Origin: an uncultured Eubacteriales bacterium
Lineage (GTDB): Bacteria > Bacillota > Clostridia > Lachnospirales > Bianqueaceae
Direction of reading: 5' to 3'
Length of the DNA stretch: 9,015 nt
Assembly: GCA_902493345.1 (NCBI GenBank)
Contig: CABUPM010000087.1
Span: 1 to 9,015 of the forward strand
Part shown: positions 5,844 through 9,015 of the stretch, one piece after another
How the letters are laid out: each line of letters begins with the position of its first letter
How positions within the stretch are numbered: the first letter of the stretch is position 1
Made by a program: the position numbers and the translations under genes
The notes under the pieces: model-generated
The model's input: the letters and a program-made list of their open reading frames with translations, nothing else
What the model was told of the DNA's origin: nothing
Database searches by the model: none

Positions 5844-7196
5844 TTACTCCTTTCTCACTACGGTCTGCGTCCGCAGCATCTGCCACAGATCCGGGTCGCC
5901 CAATCCCAACCTCCATAGTCCCAATCCCCAGATTCCATATCTGGACGCGGTATACACCCGTTCTTCTATACTCCTCTCATCGTCATACCAAACCTCATGG
6001 ACTTCTCCTCCCACTCCCTGGTATTCAAACATCCAACTCTGCTTTTCCCTGTCATACCGGTGCTTCGCGTGATATTGCTCCGCGAGGCGCACCGCCTGCG
6101 CATAACTGATGTATCTCACTCGGCCCGTGGTTACGTTAAAATCAAATCCAAATAGGCCGACCGCCGCCACAATCTTCCGAGGCTCCGCCTGCCGCAGCGC
6201 ATAATCCAGCACAGCTTCCATCCAGGGCGTCGAAGACACCGGTCCGGATCCGGATCCCGGCCAGCCATGCTCATTATACATCATAATGACCATATGATCG
6301 GCCACTTCAGCAATTCTCCTATAATGAAAGGCTTCTGTCCCCTCTTCCTCATCTGCTTCTCTTGCCGGAACACATACACTGAGAAAGTATCCAGCCTCAT
6401 GGAGCGCTCCCGCAAGCTCTTCCAGGAAATCATGATACTTTTCCTCATCTTCCGCCGCGATCTCTTCCAGATCCAGATTGACTCCGTCCATTCCATATTC
6501 TCTAATCAGACTCAGGATCGATGCCACCAGTGCCCGGCGGTGTTCCTCATCCGCAAGTACCAGCTGCACAGTCTGTCCTGCCAGATCCGCCTCCGGATAG
6601 GTCAGGTTCTGTACGACCGCCAGCATCTGCACGTTATTTCTGTGCCCCTTGCGTACAAGCTTCAAAATCTCCTCCGGAGACGCGTCCGCGTTATTTTCCA
6701 GAAGTCCCGGATTGCCCGGATCCAGTCTCCAGAAAAACAGTGCGCAGGATGTCAGCACATCGTTTCCCGCGTCAAACGCTTCCTCTGAAGAAGGAAACCC
6801 GCCCCGTTCCTCTTCCATGTAATATCCCAGGACTCCGATCACCGGTAGCTGCGCTCCATAGGCAATCATCTGCGCGTCCTGTCTTCGCAGATACCCTTTT
6901 TGCCGCAGATACCGCACGGCCAGAAACTCCTGCGTCGTCCCGACGACTTCCAGCCGACAGCCCGCGTCCAGTTCGCCCAGGATCTCCCCCTCCGCACTCT
7001 CCCATCGATACACCGGTGTATCCTCATACAGGACCTGGGCTTCCACATACGACGGAATCCACAGCTTCTGTCCAATCTCCAATCGGTCGCTCTTCAGATG
7101 ATTCAATATATAGATTCCTTCCGGAACCGTCCCCAGATTCTTGCCGATCTGGTACAGAGAATCCCCTTCCCGAACCGTATACTGCTTCTCTACCAT
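5844..7196 (-). CDS. LysM-SH3-GH18 glycosyl hydrolase, SleL/YaaH-like
   Basis: A 450-residue enzyme expected to cleave N-acetylglucosamine-containing glycan, in relatives the spore cortex (SleL/YaaH). Residues 6-48 are a LysM peptidoglycan-binding domain (YTVREGDSLYQIGKNLG ... GQKLWIP). Residues about 55-108 resemble an SH3-like wall-binding domain (VYRWESAEGEILGEL, then GYLRRQD). Residues 118-440 are the GH18 barrel: the catalytic strand is DGVNLDLEE at 237-245, with Glu244 the predicted acid; an Asn replaces the second Asp of the chitinase motif DxxDxDxE, as I recall for YaaH-like enzymes. MMYNEHGW at about 305-312 and GIWGLGLWRLG near the end also fit. There is no signal peptide, as is usual for enzymes assembled on the spore. 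The start at 7194-7196 is preferred over an ATG at 7227-7229 because GAGGG lies nine bases before it and the extra 11 residues merely translate that site. Confidence 0.9.
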   Translation of the reverse strand: MVEKQYTVREGDSLYQIGKNLGTVPEGIYILNHLKSDRLEIGQKLWIPSYVEAQVLYEDTPVYRWESAEGEILGELDAGCRLEVVGTTQEFLAVRYLRQKGYLRRQDAQMIAYGAQLPVIGVLGYYMEEERGGFPSSEEAFDAGNDVLTSCALFFWRLDPGNPGLLENNADASPEEILKLVRKGHRNNVQMLAVVQNLTYPEADLAGQTVQLVLADEEHRRALVASILSLIREYGMDGVNLDLEEIAAEDEEKYHDFLEELAGALHEAGYFLSVCVPAREADEEEGTEAFHYRRIAEVADHMVIMMYNEHGWPGSGSGPVSSTPWMEAVLDYALRQAEPRKIVAAVGLFGFDFNVTTGRVRYISYAQAVRLAEQYHAKHRYDREKQSWMFEYQGVGGEVHEVWYDDERSIEERVYTASRYGIWGLGLWRLGLGDPDLWQMLRTQTVVRKE

Positions 7197-7244
7197 CCTG
7201 CTTTTCCCTCTCTGCTGTTTCTCTCGCATTATATGCAGACACTT

Positions 7245-7329
7245 TCCAGATTATATCCAAAACTTTTCTTGTGAACTTTGCCGAATTCTGGCATATTAAA
7301 AATTTTTTCTGGAATTCTCCAGATTATAT
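7245..7329. promoter_or_regulatory. Divergent regulatory region with a repeated 12-base element
   Basis: The 173 bases between the GH18 and hydratase starts are AT-rich. TCCAGATTATAT occurs twice in the same direction, at 7245-7256 and 7318-7329. On the minus strand the first copy contains a TATAAT (complement of 7250-7255) that could serve the GH18 gene, but no good -35 box is 17 bases away (AAGTTC). The second copy overlaps the small palindrome CTGGA-ATTC-TCCAG (7309-7322) and lies just before the hydratase -10 box. A sporulation sigma-factor promoter cannot be decided by eye. Confidence 0.4.
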
Positions 7330-7331
7330 GA

Positions 7332-7337
7332 TATAAT
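7332..7337 (+). promoter_or_regulatory. Probable -10 box of the hydratase gene
   Basis: A perfect TATAAT is 32 bases before the hydratase start codon. The bases 17 upstream (CTGGAA) match a -35 box poorly, so the promoter may need an activator acting at the adjacent palindrome and repeat. This is inference. Confidence 0.4.
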
Positions 7338-7369
7338 TGTACCACATAATGAATTAGGAGGTTACGCCC

Positions 7370-9015
7370 ATGCTTGAACTTGTATCCGACGGTATCTACC
7401 TTGCAGGCGGACGGCCTGTTCCCCGTACGGAAGCGCCGGACAGCTTCCCCTCTCCGGAGGAAGCCAGGAAGCGTACGATGGCCCACGCCATCCTATCCGC
7501 TCACAACTCTTCAGAAGATCCGTCCCATCTGCGGATTACCTTTGACGCACTGACATCTCACGACATCACGTATGTCGGTATCATACAGACAGCCCGCGCC
7601 AGCGGTCTGACGCACTTTCCCATGCCCTATGCCCTGACCAACTGTCATAACAGCCTCTGTGCCGTCGGGGGAACGATCAACGAAGACGACCATGTCTTTG
7701 GTCTGTCGGCCGCCCACAAATACGGCGGCATCTATGTTCCCGCCAATGCCGCGGTCATTCACCAGTATGCCCGTGAAAAGCTGGCCCGCTGCGGTGCTAT
7801 GGTGCTGGGTTCCGACAGCCACACGCGTTACGGTGCTCTGGGAACCATGGGCGTCGGCGAGGGCGGTCCGGAGCTGGTGAAGCAGCTTCTGTCCAACACC
7901 TACGATATTCCCGCGCCGGAGGTTGTTCTGGTCTACCTGGAAGGGCAGCCCAAGCACGGCGTCGGTCCGCATGATGTCGCGATCGCGCTCTGCGGCGCGG
8001 TGTTCTCCAACGGCTTTGTCAAGAACAAGGTTCTGGAATTCGCAGGGCCCGGCGTGGCCTCCCTGCCCATGGATTTTCGTATCGGTATCGACGTTATGAC
8101 CACCGAGACCACCTGCCTGTCTTCCATCTGGCAGACCGATGCCAAGGTTCAGGAATTCTATACGAAGCACGGTCGTCCGGAGGACTATAAGAAGCTGGAG
8201 CCCCAGGACGGCGCGTATTATGACAGCATGATCCGGATCAATCTGTCCGAGATCGAATCCATGATCGCCCTGCCCTTCCATCCTTCCAATGCCTATACTA
8301 TTCATGAATTGCTGGACAATGCCGCGGATATTCTGCACGGCATTGAAGCGGAAGCGGCAAAAACCTTTGGTTCCAAGGTATGTCTGCATCTGGCCGATAA
8401 GGTCTCCAGCCGGGGGGTCCTGACCGATCAGGGCATCATCGCCGGCTGCGCCGGCGGTATGTACGACAATATCTGCGCCGCCGCCAATATTCTGAAGAAT
8501 GCTTCCACCGGAAACGGGTATTTCTCGCTCTCCGTCTATCCATCCAGTCTGCCGGTCAACCTGGCTCTGATCAAAAACGGTGTTGAACAGAGTCTGATGG
8601 AGGCAGGCGCGGTATTTAAGCCCTGTTTCTGCGGTCCTTGTTTTGGCGCCGGAGATGTACCTTCCAATAATGGTCTCTCGATTCGTCACACTACGCGGAA
8701 TTTCCCCAACCGGGAGGGTTCCAAGCCAGGAGATGGACAGCTGAGCGCCGTCGCTCTGATGGACGCCCGTTCCATCGCGGCTACCGCGGCAAACGGCGGA
8801 TACCTGACAGCCGCTACCGATCTGGAATATCCGGAAGAGCATCCGGAATATACCTATGACGATACGATTTACGAGAAGCGTGTCTATAACGGTTTTGACA
8901 GACCTCATCCGGAGGAAGAGCTGCGCTTAGGTCCCAACATCACCGATTGGCCCCGCATGTTCCCTCTGTCCGAGAATCTGCTGGTCAAGCTGGCAGCCGT
9001 AATCCACGATCCTGT
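7370..9015 (+). CDS. Aconitase-superfamily hydratase, YbhJ-like (3' end outside window)
   Basis: The frame is open for 548 codons to the window end; relatives are about 750-770 residues, so roughly 200 residues, including the swivel domain, are missing. It is a cytoplasmic iron-sulfur hydro-lyase of the aconitase superfamily, of the kind that includes E. coli YbhJ, whose substrate is not established. Visible motifs are LTSHDITYVGIIQTARASG near residue 65, GSDSHTRYGALGTMGVGEGG from 147, and the cluster cysteines Cys360 (in AGCAGG), Cys421 and Cys424 (in CGPCFGAGD). The 61-residue spacing of Cys360 to Cys421 and CxxC fits 4Fe-4S aconitase/isopropylmalate dehydratase geometry. SIRHTTRNFPNREGS follows as in the aconitase signature. 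The ATG at 7370-7372 has AGGAGG eight bases upstream. It runs divergently from the GH18 cluster and shows no operon partner inside the window. Confidence 0.95.
   Translation, partial: MLELVSDGIYLAGGRPVPRTEAPDSFPSPEEARKRTMAHAILSAHNSSEDPSHLRITFDALTSHDITYVGIIQTARASGLTHFPMPYALTNCHNSLCAVGGTINEDDHVFGLSAAHKYGGIYVPANAAVIHQYAREKLARCGAMVLGSDSHTRYGALGTMGVGEGGPELVKQLLSNTYDIPAPEVVLVYLEGQPKHGVGPHDVAIALCGAVFSNGFVKNKVLEFAGPGVASLPMDFRIGIDVMTTETTCLSSIWQTDAKVQEFYTKHGRPEDYKKLEPQDGAYYDSMIRINLSEIESMIALPFHPSNAYTIHELLDNAADILHGIEAEAAKTFGSKVCLHLADKVSSRGVLTDQGIIAGCAGGMYDNICAAANILKNASTGNGYFSLSVYPSSLPVNLALIKNGVEQSLMEAGAVFKPCFCGPCFGAGDVPSNNGLSIRHTTRNFPNREGSKPGDGQLSAVALMDARSIAATAANGGYLTAATDLEYPEEHPEYTYDDTIYEKRVYNGFDRPHPEEELRLGPNITDWPRMFPLSENLLVKLAAVIHDP

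Noticed and set aside
7511..8908. A 465-codon open frame on the minus strand
   Set aside because: It is antisense to the hydratase, whose plus-strand frame carries clear aconitase motifs. The minus product has no recognisable domain and no good ribosome-binding site; it is open because of codon bias.

Overview
The window looks like chromosome from a spore-forming clostridium, most likely a Lachnospiraceae-type Firmicute. The reasons are strong AGGAGG ribosome-binding sites, a moderate-GC coding style, an LplA/LplB/LplC-type sugar importer with the usual clostridial lipoprotein linker, a LysM/GH18 enzyme of the spore-cortex type, and small proteins whose patterns I recall from clostridia. No phage, insertion sequence, CRISPR array, tRNA or rRNA was seen.

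Layout: (1) Bases 1-400, plus strand: the 3' end of a nuclease-fold-like gene, broken by what looks like a one-base deletion in an A run near 228-232; the reading continues in the next frame to a stop at 398-400. (2) Bases 401-633: no gene; an imperfect hairpin with flanking repeats, and the terminator of the next operon. (3) Bases 634-4275, minus strand: a three-gene ABC importer operon in the order lipoprotein, LplB-type permease, LplC/YtcP-type permease. It has a promoter near 4326-4354, a hairpin between the first and second genes that could set protein ratios, and a terminator at 584-625. No ATPase, regulator or glycosidase gene is beside it. (4) Bases 4276-4582: non-coding, with a bidirectional terminator. 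(5) Bases 4583-7196, minus strand: a LysM-SH3-GH18 hydrolase, a 289-residue protein whose gene follows it by 3 bases, and a 99-residue cysteine-rich protein. (6) Bases 7197-7369: divergent intergenic region with two copies of a 12-base repeat. (7) Bases 7370-9015, plus strand: an aconitase-superfamily hydratase of the YbhJ-like kind, cut off by the window end after 548 codons.

The importer genes work together to bind and take in an oligosaccharide or similar ligand, using an ATPase encoded elsewhere. The GH18 cluster points to peptidoglycan or spore-coat work. The hydratase is a separate metabolic gene with an unknown substrate. I see no convincing new multi-gene system. The points most worth a second look are the frameshift, the LysM-SH3-GH18 cluster with its two uncharacterised partners, and the altered first cysteine motif of the hydratase.
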